A stretch of DNA of 64,000 nt from Knufia peltigerae (GCA_030247855.1 JAPDRN010000080.1:1-64000), one strand, 5' to 3'; counted from the stretch's first letter, positions 12,559 through 24,370 are shown. A program made the numbers and translations. Notes: generated by a model from the sequence alone, not told the origin.

Positions 12559-12645
12559 GTCATCATCTTCATCATCTTCATCATCTTCATCATCTTCATC
12601 ATCTTCATCATCTTCATCATCTTCATCATCTTCATCATCTTCATC
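12559..12645. repeat. 9-bp tandem repeat (CTTCATCAT)n running into an assembly gap
   Basis: About nine or ten nearly perfect copies of CTTCATCAT end exactly at the run of Ns. The assembly probably broke here because the array is longer than the reads or collapsed, so the true copy number is unknown. Confidence 0.9.
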
Positions 12646-12745
12646 NNNNNNNNNNNNNNNNNNNNNNNNNNNNNNNNNNNNNNNNNNNNNNNNNNNNNNN
12701 NNNNNNNNNNNNNNNNNNNNNNNNNNNNNNNNNNNNNNNNNNNNN
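12646..12745. other. Assembly gap (100 N)
   Basis: Exactly 100 Ns, a conventional placeholder of arbitrary size, placed at the end of the 9-bp satellite. Confidence 0.98.
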
Positions 12746-12803
12746 ATGATCCCCATCATGTCCTGTCCTGCCTCATCTTTATGATATATAGATGTGTATC
12801 TTC

Positions 12804-14228
12804 TCAATACGCAGCGGCTGTGGCGGTAGCGGTCGTCGCTGCCTTGCCCTCCACATCCGTCTGTTGGAACCTCAACTGACACCAGTCGGCGCAGGAGATG
12901 GGTTCGTATTTCGGCGGGTTGTTTTCGTCGGTGCAACTCGGTAGGACACCACATTTTTCATTGAAATTGAATCCGAAAAAGAACGGCATGGAATATCTGT
13001 TTTTATCTGGTCAGTACCACGACGTACGTCTTCTGCCGGGGTGTCTTGGGAGAAAGTCTGCAAGGTCAGAGGTGTCCGACAAGAACGTACCTATCGACGG
13101 TGGATCTGTTGAAGACCCGGTGCACCGTCGACTTGAGACGATCGTTCGTCAGACGCATGAGGTAGTCACCTATGTTGACGACGAAGGTGTCCCGGACGGG
13201 TGACGCCTTGATCCACTGTCCGTCCTTGTTGAGCACCTGCAGGCCGCCGTTCATGTCCTGCCACAGCAAGGTGAAACACTGCAGGTCCGTGTGGGAACCG
13301 AGGCCGACGTCGCGGCTGTCCGAGGCCTGCTCGGCCGTCATGGCGGGATAGTAATTGAAGACCCCGTCGCTCCCCGGGTACGTGGTGACGCCGTCGAAGT
13401 AGGTCTCGGGCAGATCGAGGGCCAAGGCGAAGATTCGGACGAGACGTCGCGCCAGCTTCACGCATTCCTGCCAGTAAGTGATGCAACCGGGTTTGAAACC
13501 GGGCAGGTGGGACGTCCCCTGCCAGACGTAGTCTTCGCCTCGGATGTAAGGGAGGACCTCCGCGGGTACATTGGCAGGGTCTTTCGGGTCAGGGTCGTAT
13601 TGCGGTTCGTAACGCCAACTGAAGGATTCTCGATAGTCCACTGTTGTTGTGGTTGATCAAATGGTCATTAGGTACGGAGTTTTCTGCACGCGGCGGGACA
13701 ACAACCAAACCTCTGAAGTGATGGGAGCGAACACGCAGATGTGGGAAGTGGGTAGAAATAGGGGAGAGGGTCCGGGGTCATCGCAGAGGGGTAAGAAATA
13801 AAGAGGAAAGAAAAAAAGGACTCACATCCTTCAGTAGGACTAGCCATGGCGCTTCCATTCCCACTGTAGCCGTTGTAATACTTCCCCTTTGATTTCGAAA
13901 CCAATTGTTTCTCGTCTTCGGGTTGAGCGAAGAAGGACTTGGAGGCTTCGAGTGCCCCGTCGATGGCGGATTCCGGAATGCCGTGGTTCTTGATGTAAAA
14001 AAATCCCGTGTTCTCCGCGGCGTGCTTGATCTCTCGAGCCAGGCTCTTCCTGTCCTCCAGGTCGTCGCTGTAGATCCGACCGATGTCGATCAAGGGGATC
14101 TCGTCGTTTCGAGCTTCACGTGGCGGACTCGTCAGCACGTCCCGATAGACTGGCCCGTAAGCGGTCCGTAGCTGGAGTTTGACGAACGAGGGGTCCGTCG
14201 TTTCGGTGACGACGGTCGCAGCAGCCAT
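12804..14228 (-). CDS. 2-oxoglutarate/Fe(II)-dependent dioxygenase, isopenicillin N synthase-like
   Basis: Oxidises an unknown small molecule with O2 and 2-oxoglutarate. Three exons on the minus strand: 14228-13826, 13640-13091 and 12996-12804. The introns are 185 bp (GTGAGT donor, ACAACAG acceptor) and 94 bp (GTACGT donor, AAACAG acceptor). The product is 381 residues. An N-terminal DIOX_N-type domain begins at IPLIDIGRIY (about 44-53) and includes TGFFYIKNHGIP. The double-stranded beta-helix has all catalytic residues: iron ligands H251 and D253 in GSHTDLQ and H308 in STVHRV, and the 2-oxoglutarate-binding R318-x-S320 in RYSMPFF. That last motif is split by the second intron, which supports the splice model. 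Fungal relatives include thymine 7-hydroxylase and secondary-metabolite oxidases; the substrate cannot be told from sequence. The gene shares an 833-bp divergent promoter with an NCS1 nucleobase permease. Confidence 0.9.
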
Positions 14229-15061
14229 GACGGGCGCTTGATTTGTCGGTGACTCGGTTTTGTGTATCCTCGGACCGGTTTTGTGTATCAGATTCCGTTT
14301 CTTTAAAAGTTTTGTCGTATGCGGTATGATTCAAATGATATTGACCTTTGGAATCCTCTGTGATATGTTTGGTCGTGGATATCAGCGCAAACAAACGTTT
14401 TGTCTCCACCTTTCCTCCCCCAAGCACCCGCGATACGATACGAGGATGAATCGTGGAGTCGGTCAGAAAGAGCTCTCGATATCTCTCTTATGTCGGTCAT
14501 CGGCGAGGCCCGAGACAAGAGAAACAGGAGTTCTGCAGTCAACTCTATACCTTATGGTATCTGCAGGCTAAAGGACCCCATTGAGTACACGAGGATGGTC
14601 GATAAGTCGACGGTAGTATCAACCGACCATTTACAAGTACTACGCTGGACGAGGCCAAGGAAACCAATCCGCCAATCACATATCAACATTCTGTCCCTGT
14701 TCTCACTTATCTGTATCCCTCTTGCACTAGATGTAAAATACTCTGCGCGCATCTCCATGGTACTCTGTTTGAAAGGCATTTGATCACTTCTCCGATCCGC
14801 CATGGTCTATTTTCCTGGCCAGTAAGGAACCTCTGATCGATTCACAGACATACCCTATCAGGTGTCTGTGCTATTCAGCTATCAACGAATGCTTCTTATC
14901 AGTGGGATCATCATGGCATCGAGTAGTGTGCCAAGCTTCAGTAGGCCGACGATGCCATTGCAATCGCGTCGAGGCCCAGAGTTGATATATGACTTTGCCG
15001 GAGGAGCAGATCGTCTGCCAGAGAGCTCCATCGCTTCGCAATTCGGCGTTCAACAACAGCA
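14229..15061. promoter_or_regulatory. Divergent promoter between dioxygenase and NCS1 permease
   Basis: 833 bp between two divergent ATGs. It contains four HGATAR-type GATA-factor sites: 14600-14605 (CGATAA), 14707-14712, 14855-14860 and 14896-14901 (the last three on the minus strand). GATA factors such as AreA control nitrogen-source genes in filamentous fungi. The sites are short and some are expected by chance, so co-regulation is only suggested. Confidence 0.4.
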
Positions 15062-16963
15062 ATGGTATCATTCAAGCGAGCTCGACTCGTGGCAGCGGGG
15101 GCGGAAGAGAGTAAGGGGAAAGAGATCTGGCTAGACAATGATGACCTGCGACCATTGAAGCTCAAGGACCGGACTTGGAACAGGACCACGTGCTTTGTCT
15201 TTTGGTTCAGTGCTTCAGCTACAGTTAGCGGCTGGTGCGTGGAGAACGACAGACTCACATCACATCACCAGCGACGAGTTCACTGACGGGAGTGCAGGTA
15301 TGGAGCGTCGGCAGCTCAAGCCTTGGGTCTTTCCATGTGGGAATCGTTGGCCTGCGCATTCGGCGGGAATTGCTTGATTGCGGTCATCATCACCCTCAAC
15401 GGCAGAGCCGGTGCCGTCTACCACGTCGGGTTCCCCATTCTCAATAGGTCAGCCTTCGGTGTCTATGGAGCGTGGTGGCCGACTTTCAACCGCGCAGTCA
15501 TGGCGATTGTAAGTGTCCCCATTGGTTTGCTTCCGCATTACCGTCTAGCCGTTTGCTGAGTGACAACGTAGGTTTGGAACGGGGTCAACGCTGTCCAGGG
15601 AGGACAATGCGTCTATGTCATGTTGCATGCCATCTTCCCCAGCATTGCGCATGTCAAAAACACCATGGGCACCGGCAGTGCTTTGACCTCTGCGGGAATG
15701 ATCGGGTTCGCGGTCTTCTGGCTTGTCACATGCTTCTTCCTGGTCATACCGGTCCCGAAAATGAGGGCGCTGGTTTATGTCAAGTTGATCGTCTTCGTCA
15801 TCTCGGCCGTTGCAATGCTGGGATGGACTGTCGGTAAGGCCGGAGGGCTCGGACCTGTAGCGAGCCAAGGTTCAACAATACATGGAAGTGAAAAGAGCTG
15901 GCTGGTGAGTCGGTTGTTCTTCAGTGACCGGCAGTATTCGTAAACACTGACGAGACGTGACATTAGATCGTTCGCTTCCTTATGCTGGGAGCTGCCAACG
16001 CCGCGACTTTTGCAAGCAACGCCAGTGACTTCCAACGGTACGCCCCTCGTCCCAAGGACCCCATTCTCGGTAACCTGGTTGGATTTCCCCTTGCGAATTT
16101 CCTGGTCTGCGTCATCGGCAATATAGTCGGCGCCTCCTCACAAGTCATCTTTGGAGAACTCATCTGGAATCCCATTGATTTCCTGGACAAGTTGCAAACA
16201 ACAGACTACACACCGGCTAATCGAGCTGGGTGCTTCTTCATCGCGCTGATGTTTGTGTACTGTGCCATCTTCTCATCCATCTTCGAGAACTCTCTGCCAG
16301 CTGGAAACGACCTGGCTGCGCTCTTCCCCAGATACATCACGATCCGCAAGGGTTTCTTCATTTGCGCAGTTGTCTCTTTTGCGATCAATCCATGGTATCT
16401 GCTGGGCAGTGCATCAATTTTTGTGTCCTTCATGGCCTCGTATCAGATCTTTCTGTCCAGCATTACTGGCGTGTTGTTGTGCAACTATTACATCATCACT
16501 CGTGGTTATATGCACATCCCGGATCTGTTCACTGCGGACAAGAATGGAGCCTACCATTATACCAAGGGGTGGAATATTCGAGCGTACATTGCTTATGTGA
16601 TTGGGTAAGTCTCGTCTTCCGGATGGCAAGCTCGCCGGATTCTGACGGTTTTCTAGCGTGGTCCCGAATTTTTACGGCTTCTTGAACAACATGGGTGTCG
16701 ATGCGCCAATCGGTGTCACCCGGTTTTATTACTTTGCGTATTGGGTAGGGCTGGCCGTGTCTGGAGGGACCTATTGGGTATTGTGTAAGCTGTACCCGCC
16801 GCCCATCATGTACCGTAAAGGCTGGATGGAGGTGAGGAATTATGTTCGGCCAGAGGAAGAGGAGCAGGTGTTGGAAGGTCAGAGTTTTGATGTCGAAGCT
16901 CCGAGTCCGGGGTCGCAAGAGAAGAAGATCACACAGGAGACTGTCATGGATCTCAAGGCATAG
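15062..16963 (+). CDS. NCS1-family nucleobase permease (uracil/allantoin type)
   Basis: Plasma-membrane proton symporter for a pyrimidine, purine or hydantoin. Five exons: 15062-15234, 15298-15508, 15572-15904, 15967-16604 and 16657-16963, with introns of 52-63 bp that all have standard donors (GTGCGT, GTAAGT, GTGAGT, GTAAGT). The product is 553 residues, the normal length for fungal NCS1/Fur proteins. Family features in order: the WLDNDDLRPLKLKDRTW segment just before the first membrane helix, VSGWYGASAAQALGLSMWES in helices 1-2, LNGRAGAVYHVGFPILNRSAFGVYG, the WNGVNAVQGG helix, ASNASDFQRYA after helix 7, and GASSQVIFGELIWNP. About twelve membrane helices are apparent, with a hydrophilic C-terminal tail. 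The family fit is clear; uracil, uridine, allantoin or another substrate cannot be decided. Transcribed divergently from the dioxygenase, with a MOSC protein downstream. Confidence 0.92.
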
Positions 16964-17757
16964 ACTTCAACTCGTATATCAGTCCTCCGCCCCGGGAGCG
17001 AGTGACTGTTCAAAACATGAAGAAGTGCCCGATCATGATTCGAGTGTAATGGAGTATTCATGTCTGGGGTCTCCACGAGATTCCTCATCGCTGCGGATGC
17101 CCTGAAATGGATCTACCTGATTTCTCTGCGCTGTCTTTCAACTTGCGAATGGAAGGACATTGCGGCATGAATTCGAGTGCCCACGGAGAAGTCGGTCTTT
17201 GCTCTCGCTGTAAGTTCCTTGAAATGGTATAGTCCAGAAACGAAGCCTGCCTTAATTGGTAGAAATATCTCGCCCCTCTTAGAACAGGACTGACGCACTG
17301 CAACATCTGCTTATCGGAGAGCAAGTTGCGTGTCAGACAATATGAAACGCGGAGTCAAATTATGATCATGAATGTCAGACACAATCCACTTTTCTCTGCA
17401 TTCAACTCAAGAGGTCGCTGCTTTGGTTGACCTTGATAACCAGAGGCCGGCCAAGTCCTCTATTTCAGGCCGCTGTCTCCTTTTGTATTCCTCAGTAATT
17501 CGACACTACCCTAGCATTCGGTATACAAGTAATCCTCATCTTCATTGCGGGTTTTCGCTGGTTGTAGCTTGATAGAATTCTCGTTTCCTAGAACCAACCT
17601 TCGCAATACTCCTTTTCAACCCAACACACAGTCTAGACACCTTTGAGGCTTCTGTGGACATCTCCGACTTCACCTCTCGCCGTGGGATTACCAATCCATC
17701 TCTGCACACTGACTGCTGACGACGGTCACGAAAATCAACATCGCCTTCACCGCAGAC
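16964..17757. other. Intergenic region upstream of the MOSC gene
   Basis: About 790 bp holding the permease 3' flank and the promoter and leader of the MOSC gene. No coding or RNA gene recognised. Confidence 0.5.
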
Positions 17758-18781
17758 ATGACATTCACCGTGTCAGAAATCACAGACTTACGAATTTATC
17801 CTGTCAAATCATGCCGTGGAATATCCTTGAAAGCTGCAAGTCTGACAAGACAGGGATTGGAATTTGACAGAAAATGGATGGTAAGCGCTGCTGCTGCAGG
17901 CTGCCTTTGTAGGTCAGTATTCGAGGCTGACTGAGTGCGTGTTGTGATAGTTCGTTGATGGCAAGCATCAATTCCTCACCATCAGGCAGAAGCCTCAGAT
18001 GACATTGATCAACACAGCTGTCGACGAGGAATCAGGCAATCTTGTAATCACAATCGGTCATGATGTTGACAAGGAGGTTAGAGTGCCTCTTCGTCCAGAC
18101 CAAGCATGGCTCGACGACAATACCGAAAAGGTCACGGTCGACATATGGGAACACCTTACCGATGGATACGCATATACTGATGCTAAGCTCAAGAAGATTT
18201 TCTCCGACTTTTTTGAGGAAGAGGCAAGTTTGGTGATGAAAGGTCCCCAGCCGCGAATGTGCGCGGGGAACGGGGATGCAAGGCTGCTTGGTCGCGAAGA
18301 GACTGTTAATTTTCCTGACGTTTTACCTGTTCAAATTGCATCTGATTCTTCACTTGCCGAGTTGAACTCCAGACTGCAAGCGAAAGGTGAAAAGGCGATC
18401 ACCATCGAAAGGTTTCGGCCGAACATCATCATCAAAGGCGGTGAGCCATGGTCTGAGGACTCTTGGAAGACTATACGCATCAACGGAGATTCTTCTCTTC
18501 TTACCACGATCACTGGTGGGAATCGAAATGCTTTGGATGTTGATGTTGTCGCCAGATGTGCTCGGTGCACGGTTCCCAACGTGAATCCGGACACAGCTGA
18601 GAAGCATCCGAAACAACCATGGGACCTGCTGGTGAGCTACCGGAGAGTTGACGAGGGGATAAAGTTCAAGCCTTGCTTCGGAATGCTCTGTTGCCCGAGA
18701 AATGAGGGCAAGGTTGAGGTTGGCATGCGCTTCGAAGTCCTTGCTGAGACGAAGGATCACAAGTACCAAAAGGGGTTTTGA
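17758..18781 (+). CDS. MOSC-domain protein, mARC/YcbX-like molybdoenzyme
   Basis: Probable molybdenum-cofactor enzyme that reduces N-hydroxylated compounds (amidoximes, N-hydroxylated nucleobases), as known for mARC and YcbX. Two exons, 17758-17880 and 17951-18781, with a 70-bp intron (GTAAGC donor, GATAG acceptor), encode 317 residues. The MOSC N-terminal beta-barrel begins TDLRIYPVKSCRGI (about 9-22) and continues through GLEFDRKWM, where the intron lies. The MOSC domain covers roughly 150-305. It contains ERFRPNIIIKG, the cysteine-bearing segment ARCARCTVPNVNPDT that is expected to supply the Mo ligand, and a terminal GKVEVGMRFEV strand. There is no ferredoxin domain, so it needs partner electron carriers such as cytochrome b5 and its reductase (family knowledge). 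Lies in the same orientation downstream of the NCS1 permease; a link to nucleobase metabolism is inference. Confidence 0.88.
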
Positions 18782-20347
18782 GATTTGTAGGGGAGAAGTG
18801 TGATGTGTCAATCTGCAGTGTACGTACTGTAATTATGGGGTGACGATTGGCGACAAACAGTAGGACTGCGGTAACATACCAGTATTTCAGGAGCATACTC
18901 CGTACAATCAATTTACTCAACACGTGGTCGACGGATTCAGGAATGCACATGCCATTGGCAAGAAGGAAGTTCCATGGGTGTTTAATGCTAGCCTCGATAT
19001 CCGTTAGACAGGTTAGCCATTGCGTAAGAGCTTGGCAAATGAGAGTGGCAGGTGTTATGTTCAGGGATGAGCTTTGTAAAGCTCGAGCTGAAGGGATCAG
19101 AGCTCGAAAACTGCGGAGAAGGATAGCTAGGAGCTTGGATGCGCGCACTGACACCAAACAACCTTCAGAGAAAGTATCTTTTTTGTTGACCTGGGTTAGA
19201 GCTCGGGAACGATAGCTTGCTGTGTAAGGGAGGGCTCGTATCATGATTGTGTAAATGCTGTGATGCAATCATCGAGCTCCATTTGGCTCCAAATAGGGTG
19301 ATTGTCGCTGCAGCCGTTACATCAGCGTGCTTCTTAGACCTGTCGCGGGTAGCCGAGGAGGTCCGGCTGTCAGAACCAGAGAAGGAGACTCTGATGGACA
19401 ACTTGGCGACAGTTCTCCTGCAGCAAAGGTGTTTGACAGCTCATGTGGAGTGAATGATCTGACTGGGTGGCAGTTACCGATGGCTGTGGGAGTGGATGGC
19501 AGGATGATGAGAGGCAAATGAATGGAAATGGTCTGGACATGTCAACACGTTCCCCCCCGTGAAGCCAGCGCCCTACAGTACCTGATCCCAACATGGGCTG
19601 TGCTGAGAGAATGCTGTCCTTTATCCCGAGTACCCAAAAGGCGGCAGAATGGCAGCTACTGTTGGGCTGATCCACATAAGCTGTTTGTGCTTGGAGTGAT
19701 TGGCGAGTGCCTGAATGCCCAAGCAAAGATAACGAACCAGTGAGGAGATGGATGAAGGTTGTCATGGATCGAAGCTCTTCTGAGAATGGACTGATTGAAT
19801 CGAACATGGTTTGGTGGACGGAGGGTGGAAAGATACGTGGTGATGCTGACTCGCCCAAGGTACCTTACTTAGCCAGTAGCTAGTGCCTAAAACAAACAAC
19901 GATAGGGCGGCCCGGGAGGGATGATGCAGCTGATGGAATAGGGCATCATCATAGGCGCAGCCTTAACTGAATACCCTAACTAGCCGTGTCTGTTTAAGCC
20001 CCTCACCAGCGAAGCTCTTGACTTCCGCAGACACGCCTATTGCATTGACACACTTCCTTCCTTCTCTATACTCACCGACACCAGCACCGCAGTCAATCTT
20101 CTCCTCTCCCTCGTTCACTTATCCTACCAGCCGCAAACTGGTGTTGTACACCATCAATCCCTACTCTTAATCTAATTCTGATCCCCCTGTGTCTGGCCGG
20201 CCAAACCATGTAAAGCGCCCCATTACGTCGAACCCGGGATTTTCCTTTTCTCTCAGCCAAGCCTGTGTGCCAACCTGTCCGATCGATGCCGCCGTCCTTT
20301 GTCACTCTCTTCTGAGTTTGTCCTCCTGCGGTGCAGCGCAGTAGGCC
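18782..20347. other. Intergenic region without recognised genes
   Basis: About 1.6 kb. It holds one exact TACTCCGTA motif (18896). Several open frames of 60-160 codons lack recognisable products and most begin at non-ATG codons. The last 250 bases are CT-rich and probably form the leader of the zinc-finger gene at 20348. Confidence 0.45.
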
Positions 20348-22874
20348 ATGCCACCCAAAGCTGCCCTTACGAGCTCGTTCCCATTGTCGACCGACGCGGA
20401 AAATGAGGTGGTTTGTCCTCTCACCAACCAAGATGGTTCGCAGTGCCGGAAGCGATGTATCGGAGTGCGTTTGAAGCCCCAATTGCATTGCGCGTGTTCC
20501 CCGAACAGCAAACTGAGTGTGAACCACAGGAAAAGCGATACCGATCGATGCAAGAACACATCAGACGCGCCCATCCCGACTACTACATCCCTAAACTGCC
20601 TGCCACGGAAGAGAGTTTCCAGTTGATGATCAGTACGCCTCCGTCACAACGCCCACAACAACCCGCCGCAGGACCCGCGCCCGCTCGAAAAGGCCTTTGT
20701 ATGTTTGGGTACTTGACTATATGAATTTTGCACCATACTAAGACAATCAAACAGCGGATGCCAGTGACCAGGGTCCATTACTGGAACAAGTTGGAGCCGT
20801 CACCGGCCCTCCTTCAGGTCCTGCGAATGCCGCGGTCGCCCTGGCTCAACTCCACAATTGGGATTCGGATTTTGTAAGTATTTGGACCTTTGACATGGAA
20901 GATGACGAGTGATCCGTACAGCCTTGCTCATGACCTTCCCAGGATGTGTTCCCCGACTCCGACTACAAACGTGAAGGGTCGGGTGGCTTTGAACTGCCTT
21001 CTCTACGAGCGCAATTTAGCGAAGACACTCTCCCACCGTTCCAAACGTCGCGTACGCGCGAACTGTTACCTTCTATTCTACAATCTCCGGGTAGTCGGTA
21101 CTCGTCGTTACCGCCGATCCAGCGCCGCGAGAAGATGCAGCGGTCGAAGAAGTCGTCCATGGGACAAAACGCACGCAAGGGCAAACATGAACGCGGAAAG
21201 TCTAGGGAGTTCTCAGCCAAGGACTTCACCAGGCGATTAAGCGTCGAAGGCCGAAAGGCCATGTCTGCGGAACCGCCGACGGCGGCTTGGGTGCAAGGCA
21301 AGAGATGGGAAGATCTGATCGAGGCAGCGACGACTGCTACCGAGGTGGATGATGATCGTGATCTCACTCCCGTAAGTCAGACGACATTTTTCGATTGTCC
21401 TCTGTTTACTTGCTGCTGTCAAGAGATCGAAATTCTGTAGATGTACCTACCCTCCCCATGATGGAAGACCAGCCCCCTGGAGGGAAGCGCCTGTCTTGTT
21501 GTATTATTTTTACTGTCACTACTACTACTACTATTGTGTCTTGTCTACTACCTCAAAAATCAACGATCTACGACGACCGACCGGTCTTATGTTCTGATCC
21601 CCCGCACGCGCGAAAGGAAAGGGCCAAAAATGAAGAGGGCGCGCAAGACTTGCCCTTCCGTTCTCGGACAAGAGGATGACCTCGGTTGAGGGAACTGAGT
21701 CCGCCGGGTCGAGCGATTTCAGAGGACTCTCCGATCAAATCATCATCGATGGATGATTTTTTGTGAAGAGGAGCGCCGATGACACCCGAGACCCGGTATG
21801 GAGCCCAGCGCAACTGGAGTCGGCGACTTGAGTCCGCAGAATTATTCAAGGGCGAGGCAAAAGTGTGTGGGCGTTGTTTTGTGTACGCGGTACGGAGACT
21901 ACTACTACTACTACTACTACTACTACGTCGGTGGTGCACAAGACTTGGTCCAACACGGGGCGCGCCATTTTATTTTTGCCCACAGATTTTCGCCGTCGGC
22001 CGGGATCAGACCACAAGAAAAAGTTGGTCGGAAATCAGATCTGGGGCGGTGCGCCGGACCAGGGGGGTCTGTGACGGGAAAAAGAAAAAAAAAAGTTTAT
22101 GCGCACCCAGTGTAATTAATGTGTACACCACCAACCTCGTCTATTTTTTTCGTTCTGCTTGGGTTAGATCCTCGATAATCAACTTGGCTAACAGGCGCTT
22201 GGCGTTGGGAACCACAGATGCCGCAGTCGCCAAACTTTCCGCCGTCGACAGCCACGAGTGCGATGCAGGCCACGACGACGGCTGCGCGTCGGTTGTCCGC
22301 CGCGGACGCCTCATGGTCCAGTGGTGGTGTCAACAAGCGATCGTCTCTGCCGCCGGGGTTCCGACCCCTCGGCCACGCTCTGCAGCACTCTTCAGCTGGC
22401 AAGTACTCGTACAATGCCTCTCCGCTGCAGCGAGCACTGACCCCCCCTCCTCCTGACATGCTGGGACCCAATGACGCCGAACCTTTTCCCTCTGTCGAGT
22501 CGGTGGAGAGCGCGGGATCGGGAGCAAAGATGCAACCCACGTCCACCATGTCATGGTCTCACCACGAGCAGACTAGTCCGCTGCAGCAGTATTCCCATGG
22601 GGGTTACCAACACTCACAGTCATCTTCGTTTGGCAGCAAATCGGAAGTGTTGGAGATTTACTGTGCATCTTGTGGTCGGCCCTGGCTGCTCAAAAATGCC
22701 TTTGCCTGCACCGAGTGCATCTGTGGCGTGTGCAGCGACTGTGTTGGACAGATCATCAGCAGCTCCCCAGCCCAGGTGACTGTCCAACCAGGAATCGCGC
22801 CGATGCGCCGCGGTTGCCCCCGCTGCGGAGTCATGGGCGGGAAATGGAAGCGATTTCAACTGGATTTTCGATAA
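20348..22874 (+). CDS. Conserved fungal zinc-finger protein (N-terminal C2H2-like, C-terminal CxxC zinc ribbon)
   Basis: Conserved filamentous-fungal protein of unknown role, probably nuclear. Five exons: 20348-20464, 20530-20698, 20755-20873, 20943-21371 and 22218-22874, giving 496 residues. Introns 1-3 are 56-69 bp; intron 4 is 846 bp (GTAAGT donor, CCACAG acceptor). N-terminal residues 1-70 hold CPLTNQDGSQCRKRCIG joined by splicing to EKRYRSMQEHIRRAHPDYY, a C2H2-like finger. After the long intron the protein reads LTP-MPQSP, a junction I recall in the same family elsewhere, then a Ser/Pro-rich linker with ASPLQRALTPPPPD and AEPFPSVES. The C-terminus has paired CxxC motifs (YCASCGRPW, CTECICGVCSDC, GCPRCGVMGGKWK) ending FQLDFR, a multi-zinc RING- or ribbon-like module. 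Both ends being typical of one protein argues against two separate genes. Confidence 0.82.
21898..21926 (+). repeat. (CTA)n microsatellite inside the 846-bp intron
   Basis: About nine uninterrupted ACT/CTA units within intron 4 of the zinc-finger gene. A shorter ACT run lies near 21518-21533. Expansion of such tracts may explain part of the intron length. Confidence 0.85.
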
Positions 22875-23511
22875 CCTTGTAGGTTCTGTACGAGTCTGTA
22901 CTGATGATACTGTGCAGAGCGTATCAAAAATACCGGGTAGGGGACCAGGGTAGGGATGCGGGAGAGGGGGGAGCGAGGGGAGGGGGTGTCCTCTCTCCTA
23001 CAGCAGTACGAGTACGATCCTCTCCTGTCCACTGTCTCCTGAATCGGAAGATGGAATAATGGAACGTGCCCAGCACTTTCCGGAACCGAAAGACTGACTG
23101 AGACATTTTATTGTTCTGTCAGCCGTAAAATTACCGCAAACACAAGAGACTCCGCCCTGCGCCGAGCCAACCGGACGCGCGCTCTATTGAGCCTTTGCCT
23201 TACGGAGTGTTAGATCATCATCTCTACAAGAGGTACTTCCGTACAGAGGCGGAGTTGGACGGGTGTGAAACTACTGTGCAGGTCCTGAATAATAGACCTG
23301 CATGAGAGATGGTAAAAAGTAGAAAGTGAGAGTTGATTAACCAAGCTAGGTACTCCGTAGGAGGGTGTGTGATGACTTTTGACTAGACCATGAGGGATGA
23401 GACATGGGAAAAAAGAATATCCTAGCGATAGGATAGTATTCCATACGAGGATAACTCCGTAGACTGGTAAGTTTTTTGTCCTCCCGTGAAAGAAAAAGAG
23501 TCACGTTAGGT

Positions 23512-23512
<1 letters not shown>

Positions 23513-23552
<40 letters not shown>
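23513..23552. repeat. (GA)n microsatellite
   Basis: Forty bases of uninterrupted AG dinucleotides followed by a short poly-G run, within the gene-poor region. Confidence 0.95.
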
Positions 23553-23554
<2 letters not shown>

Positions 23555-24344
23555 CCGGGGGGGGGATGTGCAAGTGAAAGTGTGGCAGAGATAAAAAGTA
23601 GATCAAAGTCGTAAGAAGACCAGTGGGAAGTAAGGTGGGAGGGAAAGAAGGAAAGGGATGGGAGAGGGAGGGAGGGAGGGAGGGATGGCCGGGATTATTG
23701 AGGGAAATAGTCCAATGGAAACTGTCCGCTTGTTGTTGCGCAATGGGAAGAGTGCGGGAAGGGAGAAAGGAAAAAAAAAAAAGACAAGACCAGGGGGGGA
23801 GGAGATTTAGTGGAGAGGTGTGATTGTCAAAAGACCGATTTCGATTGTCACAAGTACTCCGTACTGTATCAAGGAATTCTGTAAAAGGATAACAAGAGAG
23901 ATGTTATCCTTACACTTACAGTGACGGGGTATTATCGTCACAGACAAGTGATGGTATATGTACTTTGTAACAGAAAAAATCATTCGAAATCCCATTTGAT
24001 TGTCTTTTCCCATGGTAACTCGTCATCGTTCTTTTTGGCACACCCCACTACGGTGGTTTCTTGTACAGTAAGGTCAGTCGATCATCTTTGGTAATATTGC
24101 CGAGTACCGTACGGAGTACATAAATGAGGACAGTACATACGGAGTACTCTTACAGAGGTTAAAGTAAAAGTAACCCAAGTAAGGAGTAGTGTCCGTTATC
24201 CGGAGTCCGTACATACAGTAATCAGTCAGTGGTTGTGGGAGAAAAATAAAATGTGGTTCTTGACTCGTCTCTACGGAGTACAAAAAACAAGACTATTATT
24301 TTTTAATACCTTCAAAAAGGTGGACTCCGTTCTGTATTTGTATG

Positions 24345-24370
24345 TACTCCGTACTCCGTACATACTCCGT
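24345..24370. repeat. Tandem cluster of ACTCCGT motifs
   Basis: Two overlapping exact copies of TACTCCGTA (24345-24353 and 24352-24360) are followed at once by a third that differs only in its last base. This is the densest point of the dispersed 9-mer in the window. Confidence 0.85.

Larger units (their letters stand above)
11863..12803. other. Intergenic region between MLP1 and the dioxygenase gene
   Basis: 3' flanks of two convergent genes. It contains a 9-bp-unit satellite and an assembly gap, listed separately. No gene is recognised; the Asp/Glu-rich open frame across the satellite is a by-product of the repeat. Confidence 0.5.

Noticed and set aside
12424..12954. Asp/Glu-rich open frame across the 9-bp satellite and gap
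   Set aside because: The acidic run is the direct product of the tandem repeat, the frame includes Ns, and it overlaps the true third exon of the dioxygenase in another register.
18782..20347. Several 60-160-codon frames between the MOSC and zinc-finger genes
   Set aside because: Overlapping frames on both strands, mostly non-ATG starts, with no recognisable motif or splice pattern.
21779..22217. Plus-strand open frame inside the long intron as a separate gene
   Set aside because: It contains microsatellite-encoded residues, starts within the intron and runs into the zinc-finger exon in the wrong frame.
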